64,000 bases of DNA, from the NCBI RefSeq assembly GCF_003627755.1, contig NZ_CP032697.1:248001-312000 (forward strand), read 5' to 3'. Position numbers and translations under genes: made by a program. The notes under the pieces were generated by a model. It ran no database searches and was not told the origin of the DNA. It saw only the letters and a program-made list of their open reading frames with translations. Source of the DNA: Rhizobium jaguaris. Its GTDB lineage: Bacteria; Pseudomonadota; Alphaproteobacteria; Rhizobiales; Rhizobiaceae. Below are positions 37,107 to 46,252 of this stretch, piece after piece (the stretch's first letter is position 1; the number at the start of each line of letters is the position of its first letter).

Positions 37107-38966
37107 TCAGGTTTCCTCCGGCTGGATGTCGACGATGATCGCGGTGCACTTCAGCCCCTGGCAGCTGGCGATCCCACCCCTGCGCAGGCGACCCGCTTCG
37201 ACCGCGGCAAGCTTCATGTGGCAGGATGGGCAATGCTTCCAGTCACTGCGAACGACGACTGTATCCCGCCGCCGGATGCCTTGGCCGATCCTGCCGAGGG
37301 CAGCGATCTCCTCGCCACTTGCGGCAGCCGAAAGATCGGGCATTGGCCCTTCCCCGTCAAGCGCGGCGATCAGGGCTCGATTGCGCTGCCATGATGTCGG
37401 CGCGGCAAGAGTCCCGGTGACGGCAAGCTTCCAGTCTCTGGCGCGGACGTCTGGCGCGAGCTGGCCTTCACGATGACCAGTTGGCGGCATTTCGAGAAGA
37501 TCGCGGTGATCTTTGGTCAATGCGCCTCGAAACCAGATCTCCAGCGCCTTGTGGATCTCGGCGCTCTTTTTCGGCTCGCGAAGGCCAGGAGCCACGGTCG
37601 CGACGGCATAGCATCGGTCGAGCGTGTCGAGGCCGGCCTGCGCTGGTCCGGCGCGCCTTGCAAGGTTTCGCCAGACCGGCAGGTGGGTCTTCAGGAACTG
37701 CTCGGGTTCCTCGACATTGTCGGCGCCGTAGAGAATGAAATCGAGCACCGACAGGATGTTTTCTCTTTTCGTCCGCCCGTCCGGAGACTCATCGATCTTG
37801 CGCATGAAAGAGCCGATCGCGCCGGCCAGCAGGTCCGCATTCGACCAGACACTCTCACCGCGTCCGTCATCGCCGCCGTCACCGGCATCACTCTCATGCC
37901 CGTGCCCCTGCCCCCGCCGCGGAGTATCCGTGATCCTCTGGCGGAAGCGCGCGATAAGTTTCTGGAACGCCGACTGACCCGTGCCTGACGCAGCGCGATC
38001 GTTTTCGGGCTTCAAGGCATCGCCAATCCCGAGCTCGCCCGCCGGGACCAGGTGCGAGGTTTCCTCCTTGTCGGCCTTGGGAGAATTGCTCCCGGACGCG
38101 ATCGGTTCGTCGCCCGCCAAGAAGGCCTCGGGATGCTTGGTGAAAAAGCCTGCAATGATATCGTTGTCGCGCGGGTTCTCGGCCCCACCGGCCGCACGCG
38201 CCATGGCTTCGGCAATTGCGCCGCGCTCGCGGACTGCTGCAATGATGTCCGTCATCACCAGCCAGCCGCGAACGGTCTCTTCGCCGCGCGCCAGCACCAG
38301 CTGCAAGGACGAGACGGCCGCATCGACCCTCCGGCGCTCGATCATGAATCGTCCGTCAACCGCGAGTTCGACCGTCCCGATCGACTCGAACCGACCGGGA
38401 GCATAAAGCGAGGCATTCCAGCATCCTTCCGGATCGACGACGTCGAGGACGCGGCCGTTGACCCCGCCGCCATCCAGACGCGCGATCAGGCATGGACACG
38501 CGGTATGGTGCGGCTCCTGCCCACCTTCCCCGACGAGGCCCTTGGGATAACCCGCTCGGCTCCAGCCGAGCCATGGCGCACCGTCTGATACGCGTGCGAC
38601 GACCACTTCGACGCTGCCAAGCCCCAGTCCGTTGACCGTCGCGTTGGCGCTCCCGGCTATCGTCAGGCGCCCTCTGGCGCATTCGATATCGAAGGCCTTG
38701 GCGTGCAACAGCTTCTCGCCCGAAAACAGCTGGTTGGTGACGGGCTGCGCCGCCAGGCCGAGGGTCTTGGCCGTATCGAAGTCGAACCAGAACGGCACTT
38801 TCGGCGGAACGAACACATTGACCGTCTTGCAGCCGAGGTCTCGCGCGAGATCGACAACCGCTTTCGGGCCGCCGAAATAAGGTGACAGAACGGTCAGCGC
38901 CTTCGCGCCACCGAGCTCCGTTGCCATCTCGACGATCTGTGGTGCGAGCGCCCGGTTGTACTCGAC
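37107..38966 (-). CDS. phospholipase D-like protein with C-terminal zinc motif, 5' end lost at a Tn3 junction
   Basis: About 619 residues remain. One HKD-type PLD half-site is visible: LLHAKAFDIECARGRLTIAG then SANAT (H-x-K and G-S-x-N). The C-terminus has paired cysteines, HCPSCHMKL and SCQGLKC, which look like a zinc ribbon. Coding sequence stays open upstream of the first ATG (38927) as VEYNRALAPQIVEMATELGG until a TAG at 38967-38969. There the Tn3-family transposase sequence begins on the other strand, so the native N-terminus has been cut off. PLD-like proteins of this kind serve as nucleases in restriction and defence modules; that role is inferred. The following gene is translationally coupled. 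Confidence 0.78.
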   Translation of the reverse strand, partial: VEYNRALAPQIVEMATELGGAKALTVLSPYFGGPKAVVDLARDLGCKTVNVFVPPKVPFWFDFDTAKTLGLAAQPVTNQLFSGEKLLHAKAFDIECARGRLTIAGSANATVNGLGLGSVEVVVARVSDGAPWLGWSRAGYPKGLVGEGGQEPHHTACPCLIARLDGGGVNGRVLDVVDPEGCWNASLYAPGRFESIGTVELAVDGRFMIERRRVDAAVSSLQLVLARGEETVRGWLVMTDIIAAVRERGAIAEAMARAAGGAENPRDNDIIAGFFTKHPEAFLAGDEPIASGSNSPKADKEETSHLVPAGELGIGDALKPENDRAASGTGQSAFQKLIARFRQRITDTPRRGQGHGHESDAGDGGDDGRGESVWSNADLLAGAIGSFMRKIDESPDGRTKRENILSVLDFILYGADNVEEPEQFLKTHLPVWRNLARRAGPAQAGLDTLDRCYAVATVAPGLREPKKSAEIHKALEIWFRGALTKDHRDLLEMPPTGHREGQLAPDVRARDWKLAVTGTLAAPTSWQRNRALIAALDGEGPMPDLSAAASGEEIAALGRIGQGIRRRDTVVVRSDWKHCPSCHMKLAAVEAGRLRRGGIASCQGLKCTAIIVDIQPEET

Positions 38967-38969
38967 GGC

Positions 38970-39737
38970 CTATTCGATCACGAGACGGCTCTCGACATCA
39001 AAGAGCATTTCACCGATACCGGTGGTGCCAGCGACCACATCTTCGCGCTGTTCGCCCTGCTCGACAAACGGTTCTCGCCTCGACTCCGCAATCTTAACGA
39101 CCGGAAATTCCATACGTTTGAGAAACCGGATGTCTACCCATGGCTGGAGAGCCATATTGGAACACCAATCAACAGCGATCTGATTCTCGCCCATTGGGAT
39201 GAGCTCTTGCATTTGGCCGCTTCGATTAAAATGAAAGCGGTTGCTCCCTCCGCAATCCTGAAGAAACTAGCAGCCTCACCCAATCCAAGCCAGCTCGCAA
39301 AGGCACTGCGAGAACTTGGCCGCCTTGAGCGGTCGCTGTTCATGATCGAATGGTATTCAAACCCGGCCTTGCGGCGACGTTGTCAAGCGGGATTGAACAA
39401 GGGGGAGGCTGCGCACAAGCTCAAGCGCGCTGTCTTTTTTCACGAGCGCGGCGAAGTTCATGACCGCTCGTTTGAAAGTCAGGCGTTTCGCGCTTCCGGC
39501 CTCAACCTCGTCGTCAGCGCAATCGTCCACTGGAACACCGTCTACCTCAGCCGAGCGGTGCAGTACCTGCGTCAGAAACGCCGCATCATTTCCAGTGACT
39601 TGCTTAAGCACGTTTCGCCGTTGAGCTGGGAACACATCAATTTGACAGGTATCTATACGTGGGACGAACCGCCAAACTTCGCCGACAGCGGCTTCAGACT
39701 GCTGCGAACTTCGACGGCAATAGCTCAAGCAGCCTGA
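38970..39737 (+). mobile_element. Tn3-family transposase, C-terminal remnant
   Basis: About 255 codons with the C-terminal hallmark of Tn3 TnpA: EHFTDTGGASDHIFALFALL, HWDELLHLAASIK, ALRELGRLERSLF, RRRCQAGLNKGEAAHKL, DRSFESQAFRASGLNLVV, SAIVHWNTVYLSRAVQYL and LSWEHINLTGIYTWD. The catalytic Asp region and whole N-terminal half are missing. The remnant abuts the truncated PLD-like gene at about 38970. No convincing 38-bp Tn3 end is visible after the stop. It marks an old insertion or deletion event. Confidence 0.88.
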
Positions 39738-39964
39738 AGTTCATTATTCGTTCACGTCTACCGTATGATTTTGAGCAGTTCTTGTTCTGACCCTTTGTTC
39801 GTCAAGTCCCTCGTCGTCAAAATCACGTCACCCAGGATCATGCTTCTGTCCGTGGTCAGCACGAAGACTGCCACACCATGCCATAAGATCAGAACCGGCA
39901 GGTCAATCTAGGCGGCGTGATTACCAAGGCATCACAGCACTACTTACGACCTTGCCAGGCTCTC

Positions 39965-40017
39965 GTCCCGGTGACGGGACCTCATTGAGACGAATTTACA
40001 ATTGCTTCGTCTCGATG
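39965..40017. ncRNA. candidate structured RNA at the 3' side of the IS110 element
   Basis: Two consecutive stems: GTCCCG/CGGGAC at 39965-39980 and CATTGAGACGA/TCGTCTCGATG at 39983-40017 (one mismatch). They lie in the roughly 240-base non-coding stretch between the transposase stop and the element edge. IS110/IS1111 elements carry a bridge RNA in a long non-coding end, so this is a candidate; the exact RNA bounds are unknown. Confidence 0.35.
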
Positions 40018-40025
40018 CTTTCTGT

Positions 40026-41057
40026 TTATGCCGCCGAGGCTTCCTTGCCCCAACGAAACTCGGTCTCATTCACCCACAGACGATGAACGACAGTCGCAAG
40101 CTTGCGGGCAAGCGCAACTTTCGCCCGTTTCATGCCACGCCGCTTTGCCACGTCGACTGCCCACCGCTTCAGCGTGGAGAATTTGGTGGCACGGGTCAGA
40201 ATGATGTGGGCCGCTTCGTAAAGAGCGGTCCGCACCATTGTGTCACCGACCCGGCTGATGCCACCGTCCAGATCCGTTTCGCCGGATTGGTATTTCTTCG
40301 GCGTCAATCCGAAGTAGGCTCCGACGGTTTGGGACTTTGCAAACCGACCAGGATCGTCCACTGCCGAACGATAGGTGATGGCCACGAGGGCGCCAACGCC
40401 AGGCGTGGTCATCAGTCTTTGGCAGACCCGATCCTGGCGGACGATCTTCAGCATCTCGCGATGTATTTTGGTGAACTCGGTCCAAAGCGCATGACGGGCC
40501 TGCAACATAGCGCCGATGACGGTCTCCAGCACGGGATGTCCCTCGACGAGCTCCAATATCCGCCCTTCAAATCGCCCGCGGCTCACCTCGCCGACCTTCA
40601 GACCATAGCCACGCAAAATGCCCCGAATGCTCAACTCCACGTCACGCAATTTGGCTTGCAGCAGTTTGCGACCGGTTAGAAGCGCTCGGACATCTTGGGA
40701 GCCGGGAGACTTCGAATGAACGGCACGATACCATCCCATTCGCAACAGTTGCGCGATGCCACGTGCATCTTTCCTGTCCGTCTTGATGATCATCGCCGAC
40801 AGGGCAGCCTTCACGTGACGGGTTTCCAGTAGAACAACATCATAGCCGGCGTTCGTGAGCCCGTCATACAGCCATTGAGACAATGGGCCCGCTTCCAGGC
40901 CGATCCGCTTCAAAGCAAAGCCCAGCGATGCAAAATGTTCGATGAGCGCATCCGGATCGCTCGCCACCTTCGTTTCACGGATGATCTTGCCCGCAGAATC
41001 CACCAAACACACGCTGCTTGCTTCCAAGGAAACATCAATTCCGGCATAGTAGTCCAT
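40026..41057 (-). CDS. IS110-family transposase (DEDD recombinase)
   Basis: A 343-residue complete transposase. The N-terminal RuvC-like DEDD domain shows YYAGIDVSLE (Asp8), LEAGPLSQWL (Glu) and KTDRKDARGIAQLLRMG (Asp pair). The C-terminal Tnp20 domain shows TTPGVGALVAITYRSAV, FGLTPKKYQSGETDL and GGISRVGDTMVRTALYEAAH with the serine expected as nucleophile. ATG 41057 follows GAGGAA; an upstream extension to 41117 lacks support. IS110 elements have no long inverted repeats, so ends cannot be fixed here: the left edge is between 39.74 and 39.9 kb, the right edge near 41.16 kb, where it cuts a NUDIX gene. Confidence 0.93.
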   Translation of the reverse strand: MDYYAGIDVSLEASSVCLVDSAGKIIRETKVASDPDALIEHFASLGFALKRIGLEAGPLSQWLYDGLTNAGYDVVLLETRHVKAALSAMIIKTDRKDARGIAQLLRMGWYRAVHSKSPGSQDVRALLTGRKLLQAKLRDVELSIRGILRGYGLKVGEVSRGRFEGRILELVEGHPVLETVIGAMLQARHALWTEFTKIHREMLKIVRQDRVCQRLMTTPGVGALVAITYRSAVDDPGRFAKSQTVGAYFGLTPKKYQSGETDLDGGISRVGDTMVRTALYEAAHIILTRATKFSTLKRWAVDVAKRRGMKRAKVALARKLATVVHRLWVNETEFRWGKEASAA

Positions 41058-41165
41058 GGCTGTTCCTCGCTTGATGTTTGGGGCCGACTTGTTCGGACCC
41101 CGTTTCAACATCGTCATTCTGAGGGACAGCCACCATCCTGGCTACATTCTCCGAAGCGCCGGCAT

Positions 41166-41425
41166 CTAGGTAAACGAACCAAATACCTCTGGTGAGACCG
41201 CCCCCTTTACGCCGGCCTCTTCGAACGCCTCGCGCTCGGCGGTTGATCTGGATGTCTCGCTGCTTTCCACGTGCCCCTTCGGCAGCCCCCATCGGCCGGT
41301 TCGGCGGCTGGCGACCAGCAGCACCTTGACCTCGCCTCTGTCAGCCCTGCGAAAGCAGATCGCGCAGAAGCGGGATGGAGATGCCGCGCATCGCTCGGCA
41401 TTTGATCTGTGACGGATATCCAAGT
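41166..41425 (-). pseudogene. NUDIX hydrolase fragment
   Basis: About 85 codons holding a complete Nudix box: GHVESSETSRSTAEREAFEEAG, preceded by VLLVASRRTGRWGLPK. The protein ends at TAG shortly after, at the edge of the IS110 element, so its C-terminal half is lost. A TTG near 41425 (LDIRHRSNAERC) is the likely start, as no ATG is in frame. Nudix enzymes hydrolyse nucleoside diphosphate derivatives. Confidence 0.8.
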
Positions 41426-41574
41426 TTGAATTTGAGGATATCCCTGCAGAATCAGGCCGAGATAGCGTGATCGTCGGTATTGAGCAATGCGAACCAGAAG
41501 TCCGCTGATGCCGAAGGCGAAATACCGCGACGAGTGGTGAGCGGAAATCCGCGTTCGGCGCGACCGAGAGATTA

Positions 41575-42330
41575 TTAAATTCGAGACGCCAGCCTTCCAA
41601 ATATCCTCGTGATGACTTCGTCGCCACGGGACTCGATACACCGGCCATGACTGAGCACAATGTGCTTCGGTCGCCAAGAGCGGATCTTTGCGAACGATGC
41701 ATTAGCCTTTCGCCGCTGCAGTAATAGCGGCAGCAGCATGCCAAAGAATATTTGCCCCCGGGGATAGTACATCCCACTGAGCTTCGTCGCCGTGCGCCAA
41801 GGCTCGGGCATTTTATTCAACTCGATGTTGATGATCGTGTCTGTGAGAATTAGTGTCTCCGAAGTCTTGTGGAAGAAGATGAACTCTTTGAAATATCCAC
41901 CGGGAAATAGCGTCTGATCGATGTCCTGCCGCCATTCCTCGGGCGGACTGAGATCGAGGTCCCGCGCAAATGTGATATCGATGTGCCGAGCGCGGGCTCT
42001 TTGGCGCACATGCGGTGAAGCCCATGTGATCGCATCGGGAAAGGCTTTCGACCACTCCCCGATATGAGCGTAGTGAAACTGGTTGGGTGACACGAGATGA
42101 CGGATTGTCCCCCTCCGCCGCAGGTCGCTTGCGAGCGCCTCATCAAATTTGATCGGCGAGTGTAGGAACAGAGTACCATTCGAAAGGCGGACTATTGTCA
42201 TCCGTGTAGTGAAAGGCAGCGGCAACCTGACACCGCCCACGGTCAGGTACTCGAATGGACCATCGACTATCCCAATGTCTGGCCCTATCGGCTTATATAC
42301 GTTGATTGGTTCGTAAAGAGAGGCACCCAC
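41575..42330 (-). CDS. DUF4336 (metallo-beta-lactamase-like) protein
   Basis: A 251-residue protein. The pattern matches DUF4336, a cupin-less beta-lactamase-fold group: TTRMTIVRLSNGTLFLHSPI, then LVSPNQFHYAHIGEWSKAFP, ETLILTDTIINIELNKMPEP and HIVLSHGRCIESRGDEVI. His/Asp metal ligands appear partly conserved (HSP, HYAH, LTD, LSHG). Function is not established for the family. It starts MGASLYEPIN at 42330. It is the only intact gene between the IS110 element and the group II intron, and a NUDIX fragment lies downstream on the same strand. Confidence 0.75.
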   Translation of the reverse strand: MGASLYEPINVYKPIGPDIGIVDGPFEYLTVGGVRLPLPFTTRMTIVRLSNGTLFLHSPIKFDEALASDLRRRGTIRHLVSPNQFHYAHIGEWSKAFPDAITWASPHVRQRARARHIDITFARDLDLSPPEEWRQDIDQTLFPGGYFKEFIFFHKTSETLILTDTIINIELNKMPEPWRTATKLSGMYYPRGQIFFGMLLPLLLQRRKANASFAKIRSWRPKHIVLSHGRCIESRGDEVITRIFGRLASRI

Positions 42331-42544
42331 GGCTCATCTTCCGGATATTCTTACAACGGAGTATCTCTGATCGCGCAGTGTCTACAACGGGTCGAAAACG
42401 GCATTTGGGGCCTGTGTTATGTCGCAGACCCTCCGGTCCCTGCATAATCCTACAATTGCGCGATGCGCCTTGGTAGGGTCTTATCTCGACATAGACATCA
42501 AACTTGGCGACCTGAAGCTGAAGCGCAATGGCTCCTCGTCGAGC

Positions 42545-42712
42545 TCAAGCAACGCGGATACGTTGCTCGCCGGCCACCTTGAACTTAGGGCCCGCCTTCT
42601 TGCCCACCCCTTTAGCCGCCGCCAGACCTTCGAGCGTGCGCTGCTGGATGACGTCGCGCTCGAACTGAGCGAAGGAGACAGTGATCGAAAAGAACAACCG
42701 GCCGTTGGGCGA
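42545..42712 (-). pseudogene. serine recombinase (resolvase/invertase) fragment
   Basis: A 55-codon remnant: NGRLFFSITVSFAQFERDVI, then QQRTLEGLAAAKGVGKKAGP. This is the long helix and hinge of resolvase-type serine recombinases (compare FERALIRERTQAGL). Catalytic Ser and HTH parts are missing. The fragment stops at TGA 42545 and its 5' side diverges just before the group II intron, so the recombinase was probably broken before or by that insertion. Confidence 0.75.
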
Positions 42713-42796
42713 CACCTATGCCTCAGCGTACTCAAGAGCAAAAGGTGCGGGGGAATTCGCGCTTAGTGCGGCTGCAAAGCCGATGGAAGATAGTTG

Positions 42797-44620
42797 ATGA
42801 AAGTTCAATACAGAGAAGAAGTGGCGAATCACTCTGACCCCGAGTCATGCGGCGCACATCGCGAGGTGTGCGTCGAAGCGTTGACAGGGGAAACCGGCAG
42901 GCCGGCCATTGAGCCGCGAAATGATCAATTCGGGATGCCGACGCTGTTAAGCGAAGCGGAAGGCAACACGGTGCATGGCGTCAATCGCAAGCCATGCCCC
43001 GATCCCGCGCGGTCGAAGACCCTGTGCATGCCGGGAAGTCTTTCATACGGAAGCAGCGAGATCTCATCAGTGTCCAGTGCAAATGGACTGGACGGGACTG
43101 GGAAGGTCGTTGACCACAATCCAGCCATCTACGCTGATGAGAAGTCGGATACAGCCATAGTACCGCGGAAGTTGCCGAACAAGGGAGATGATCTTGCGGA
43201 GGTAATGGAGGGAAGGGGTGTAATCGGAGGGAACGTCTTCGAAACCCCAGCGTGCCGGACACAGAGCCGGATCAAACACGCTTCGATGGGTGTCGAAGGT
43301 GTACGGGAAGCCGCCAGACGGGACCCGAAGTTGCGTTTCACGGCGCTGATGCACCACATCACTCCGACGCTATTGGTGGAGAGCTTCCATGCGCTTCGCA
43401 AGCAGGCGGCGAGCGGTGTGGACGGCGTGACGTGGTACGACTATGAGAAGACGCTCGAAGGGCGCGTGCACGAATTACATCGGGAAATTCAGTCCGGTGC
43501 TTATCGCGCACAACCGTCCCGACGGATCTACATTCCGAAGAATGACGGAAGACTCCGTCCACTCGGCATTGCAGCGTTGGAAGAAAAGGTCGTGCAGATG
43601 GCCGTGTCCACGGTTCTGAGCGCGATCTACGAACAAGACTTCCTCGGCTTCTCATACGGGTTCCGGCAAGGAAGGGGCCAGCATGACGCGCTGGACGCCT
43701 TGTGGTTTGGTATCGACAAGCGGAAGATCAACTGGATACTGGACGCGGATATTCGCTCGTTCTTCGATGAAATCGATCACGAGTGGATGCTCCGTTTTCT
43801 GTCACATCGAGTAGGTGACCGCCGTCTGATACGTCTGATCCACAAATGGCTGAAAGCGGGCACGATTGAGGATGGCCGCCGCGTAGCATCAGCGCGAGGA
43901 ACTCCTCAAGGCTCTGTAATTAGCCCCGTGCTATCGAATATCTACCTGCATTACGCATTGGATTTATGGGTCCAGCAATGGCGTACTCGAAATGCTAAAG
44001 GCGACGTGATCATTGTACGTTATGCCGACGACAGCGTGATTGGGTTCCAGTACGAAGGAGAGGCGCAGCGCTTCCTGCAAGAACTGCGGGAGCGCTTCGC
44101 CCAGTTTGGCTTGCAACTGCACCCGGAAAAGACGCGGCTGATACGCTTTGGGCGGTATGCTGTGCAACAATGCCGGGAACGTGGTATCCGCAAGCCAGAG
44201 ACCTTCGACTTTCTGGGATTCACGCATTGCTGCGGCAGGCGTCGCAATGATGGAGGCTTCAAGATTGTCCGTCTGACGATCAAGAAGCGAATGCGCACGA
44301 CGCTGGCGGCCGTTCGAGAAACGCTAATGCGACGACGCCATGAACCGGTGGCAGTAGTAGGTCGGTGGCTACGGCAAGTGTTACAGGGGTACTTGAACTA
44401 CCATGCGGTGCCAGACAATCTAAGAAGATTGGGAGGGTTCCGCTGGGAAGTTGGTCGAGCCTGGCGACACGCATTGATGCGTCGAAGCCAGCGACACCGC
44501 ATGCCTTGGGATCGTTTCCAAAGGCTGCTTCGCAAATACCTGCCACCGTGCCGCCTGATGCATCCGCATCCAGATGCTCGGCTTACCGTTACAACATCCG
44601 ATAGGAGCCGTATGCGGTAG
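42797..44620 (+). CDS. ltrA: group II intron reverse transcriptase/maturase
   Basis: A 607-codon frame. RT blocks are complete: SGVDGVTWYDYEKTLEGRV, RRIYIPKNDGRLRPLGIAAL, SYGFRQGRGQHDAL, WILDADIRSFFDEIDH (motif A), RGTPQGSVISPVLSNIYLHY (motif B), VRYADDSVIGFQ (motif C, YADD) and PEKTRLIRFGR. A maturase X-like region with TFDFLGFTH and LNYHAVPDN follows. The first 150 codons, before GVREAARRDPKL, overlap intron RNA structure and are often included in annotations; the true start may lie near 43.2 kb. No frameshift is seen, so the intron may still be mobile. Confidence 0.93.
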   Translation: MKVQYREEVANHSDPESCGAHREVCVEALTGETGRPAIEPRNDQFGMPTLLSEAEGNTVHGVNRKPCPDPARSKTLCMPGSLSYGSSEISSVSSANGLDGTGKVVDHNPAIYADEKSDTAIVPRKLPNKGDDLAEVMEGRGVIGGNVFETPACRTQSRIKHASMGVEGVREAARRDPKLRFTALMHHITPTLLVESFHALRKQAASGVDGVTWYDYEKTLEGRVHELHREIQSGAYRAQPSRRIYIPKNDGRLRPLGIAALEEKVVQMAVSTVLSAIYEQDFLGFSYGFRQGRGQHDALDALWFGIDKRKINWILDADIRSFFDEIDHEWMLRFLSHRVGDRRLIRLIHKWLKAGTIEDGRRVASARGTPQGSVISPVLSNIYLHYALDLWVQQWRTRNAKGDVIIVRYADDSVIGFQYEGEAQRFLQELRERFAQFGLQLHPEKTRLIRFGRYAVQQCRERGIRKPETFDFLGFTHCCGRRRNDGGFKIVRLTIKKRMRTTLAAVRETLMRRRHEPVAVVGRWLRQVLQGYLNYHAVPDNLRRLGGFRWEVGRAWRHALMRRSQRHRMPWDRFQRLLRKYLPPCRLMHPHPDARLTVTTSDRSRMR

Positions 44621-44638
44621 TACCGCACGTACGGATCT
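44605..44638 (+). ncRNA. group II intron domain V
   Basis: GAGCCGTATGCGG, then TAGTA, then CCGCACGTACGGATCT folds into the 34-nucleotide domain V hairpin, with the catalytic AGC triad at the 5' strand and a two-part stem. It overlaps the last bases of the intron gene. Confidence 0.85.
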
Positions 44639-44800
44639 GGCCGGGGGGCGATGGGCAACCATCGTCCCTACCGGGACCGTTGATCCCCAGGTCCCCGAGA
44701 GACTTCCCTCGCACTGAATTCCCAGCGACAGAAATCGAACCTCAGTGGTCTTGAAAAGCTTCTTTCCCCGGGGCAGGCTGGGCGATGAGGATGCGCCACC

Positions 44801-46252
44801 TCAGCGCCAGAAACGCTTCGTGTCGATAAACTCATCGTGCGCCTGCGCGGCTTCGTGCAGAAGCTCCTCCTTGTCATCGGCACTGGAAAGCTCTGTCGCG
44901 CCGGAGACCTCCGAAAGCCCGAGCGCTGCCAGCGCCTTCGGAGCGGTGACGAGGTCATTCAGATTGCCGAGCTGATCCTGAAGGCTTTCCATTGCGGCGA
45001 TGAAGCGGCGATGGCGTTTGGCTTCGCGCTTGCTGTTGTAAAGCGGTGCGAAGAACTCCGCCGAATAGCGCAGCTTCTTCGCGGCGATGCGCAGTTTATG
45101 GCGGCTCTCATCGTCGGCGTCGATCATGTTGCGGCCGCCCTTTGCCACTTTCTTCCAAAATCTGTCGAACACCGCGGCGGCAAATTCTCTCGCCGGAGCC
45201 TCCAGCATCGCTTCGCCCGATCGGTCGCTTCGCCAGTCTTTAGCGGAAATCCATTCGGTTGCATCGATCATCAAAGAGCGGGCGCGCGCCGAAGAAAAGG
45301 CTGCTTCGACCATTCCGTAGGCATCGTCTCGGGGGACCTGCAGACGCTCCGAGAGCTCCTCCCCTCTCGCCCCGACGATCATGACGTCGATATTGCGGGC
45401 GTCACCGGTTTCTCCGGCGAGCCAGCGGAACTCGTCGCGAAGCTGGTCAAAACGGCTGTCCTGGAATAAAGGCTTGCTGATCGACAGGAGCGCGCGCAGT
45501 CGTCGCAGTGCCACACGGGCCTGGTGCAGGACGTCCGCGTTGCGGGACCAGTCAAGCGCGATTTCGTTGAGGCGAAATTGCTTGAGACACGATCCGGCGA
45601 TGCGCTCGAATGCCATTGCTGTGTGCATGTCGGGCGCCAGCGGGCTTGGGCTCGCCTTAACGGCACCAGGCGCCGGTCCCAGCAGCCGGAAGCCGCGTTC
45701 CGCCTTGCTCAGCACGCCAAGATGAACCGGGGTCGTCCGGTCGACCTGACGGGCAAGCGCAAACAGCGCCGCCGGCGGGCCGGCCTTGCTTTCGAACTCA
45801 ATCTCGCAAAGCGGCGCCTCGCGGTCGGCTGCGACGACATTGCCGAGATCCACCACGACCTCGACCGTGGCATCCCCGTCCGTCACATTCCAGCGGTGCC
45901 GCCTAACATGCACCTCGAATTGGGGCGCGAGCTCCGCCTCAACTCCATCGAGTAGGGCACGGATTTGCGGATCGTCAAGAACCGGCGCATCGCCAGCGAC
46001 CGGTTGCTCCCATTCGTCGCGTGCAAACGAGCCGGCCGCACTCCCATCCCAGGTCTTGATGGTTTGGATCCGCTCGTTTCCCGACTGCCGGATGCGAAGC
46101 GACACACCGCGCTTGAGGAGGTCCCATTTGGCGGTATCGAAATAGATCGATTTCTGCTGAAGGATCGTCGCCGGCGATTCGAACGGATTTTTCTTCAGAA
46201 GCGCCGCCGCTCCCGCGCGTGACAGTTCGAGCTTCAGTTCCGTTTCCTGCAT
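44801..46252 (-). CDS. CYTH and CHAD domain protein (inorganic triphosphatase-like)
   Basis: A 483-residue protein. CYTH domain, residues about 1-200: the ExExK signature is at residues 3-7 (ETELKLEL), with IYFDTAKWDLLKRGVSLRIR and IEFESKAG. CHAD domain, about 215-470: DVLHQARVALRRLRALLSI, DARNIDVM and KLRIAAKKLRYSAEFFAPLY supply conserved His and basic residues expected to bind polyphosphate. Related CYTH-CHAD proteins hydrolyse inorganic triphosphate. It is a stand-alone leftward gene with ATG at 46252. Its presence between mobile elements suggests it belongs to the older replicon. Confidence 0.93.
   Translation of the reverse strand: MQETELKLELSRAGAAALLKKNPFESPATILQQKSIYFDTAKWDLLKRGVSLRIRQSGNERIQTIKTWDGSAAGSFARDEWEQPVAGDAPVLDDPQIRALLDGVEAELAPQFEVHVRRHRWNVTDGDATVEVVVDLGNVVAADREAPLCEIEFESKAGPPAALFALARQVDRTTPVHLGVLSKAERGFRLLGPAPGAVKASPSPLAPDMHTAMAFERIAGSCLKQFRLNEIALDWSRNADVLHQARVALRRLRALLSISKPLFQDSRFDQLRDEFRWLAGETGDARNIDVMIVGARGEELSERLQVPRDDAYGMVEAAFSSARARSLMIDATEWISAKDWRSDRSGEAMLEAPAREFAAAVFDRFWKKVAKGGRNMIDADDESRHKLRIAAKKLRYSAEFFAPLYNSKREAKRHRRFIAAMESLQDQLGNLNDLVTAPKALAALGLSEVSGATELSSADDKEELLHEAAQAHDEFIDTKRFWR

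Larger units (their letters stand above)
42745..44690 (+). mobile_element. group II intron (approximate ends)
   Basis: A group II intron with its reverse transcriptase/maturase gene and domains V and VI. The 5' end should read GUGYG; GTGCG occurs at 42745 and 42766 and I cannot choose. After the gene, domain V lies at 44605-44638 and a domain VI-like hairpin with CGATGG/CCATCG follows at 44649-44664. The element is on the plus strand, beside a broken serine recombinase and downstream of which lies an intact CYTH/CHAD gene in the other direction. Confidence 0.85.

Noticed and set aside
39738..39964. Tn3 38-bp terminal inverted repeat after the transposase remnant
   Set aside because: No GGGG-start/CCCC-end sequence with the usual Tn3 end pattern could be found.
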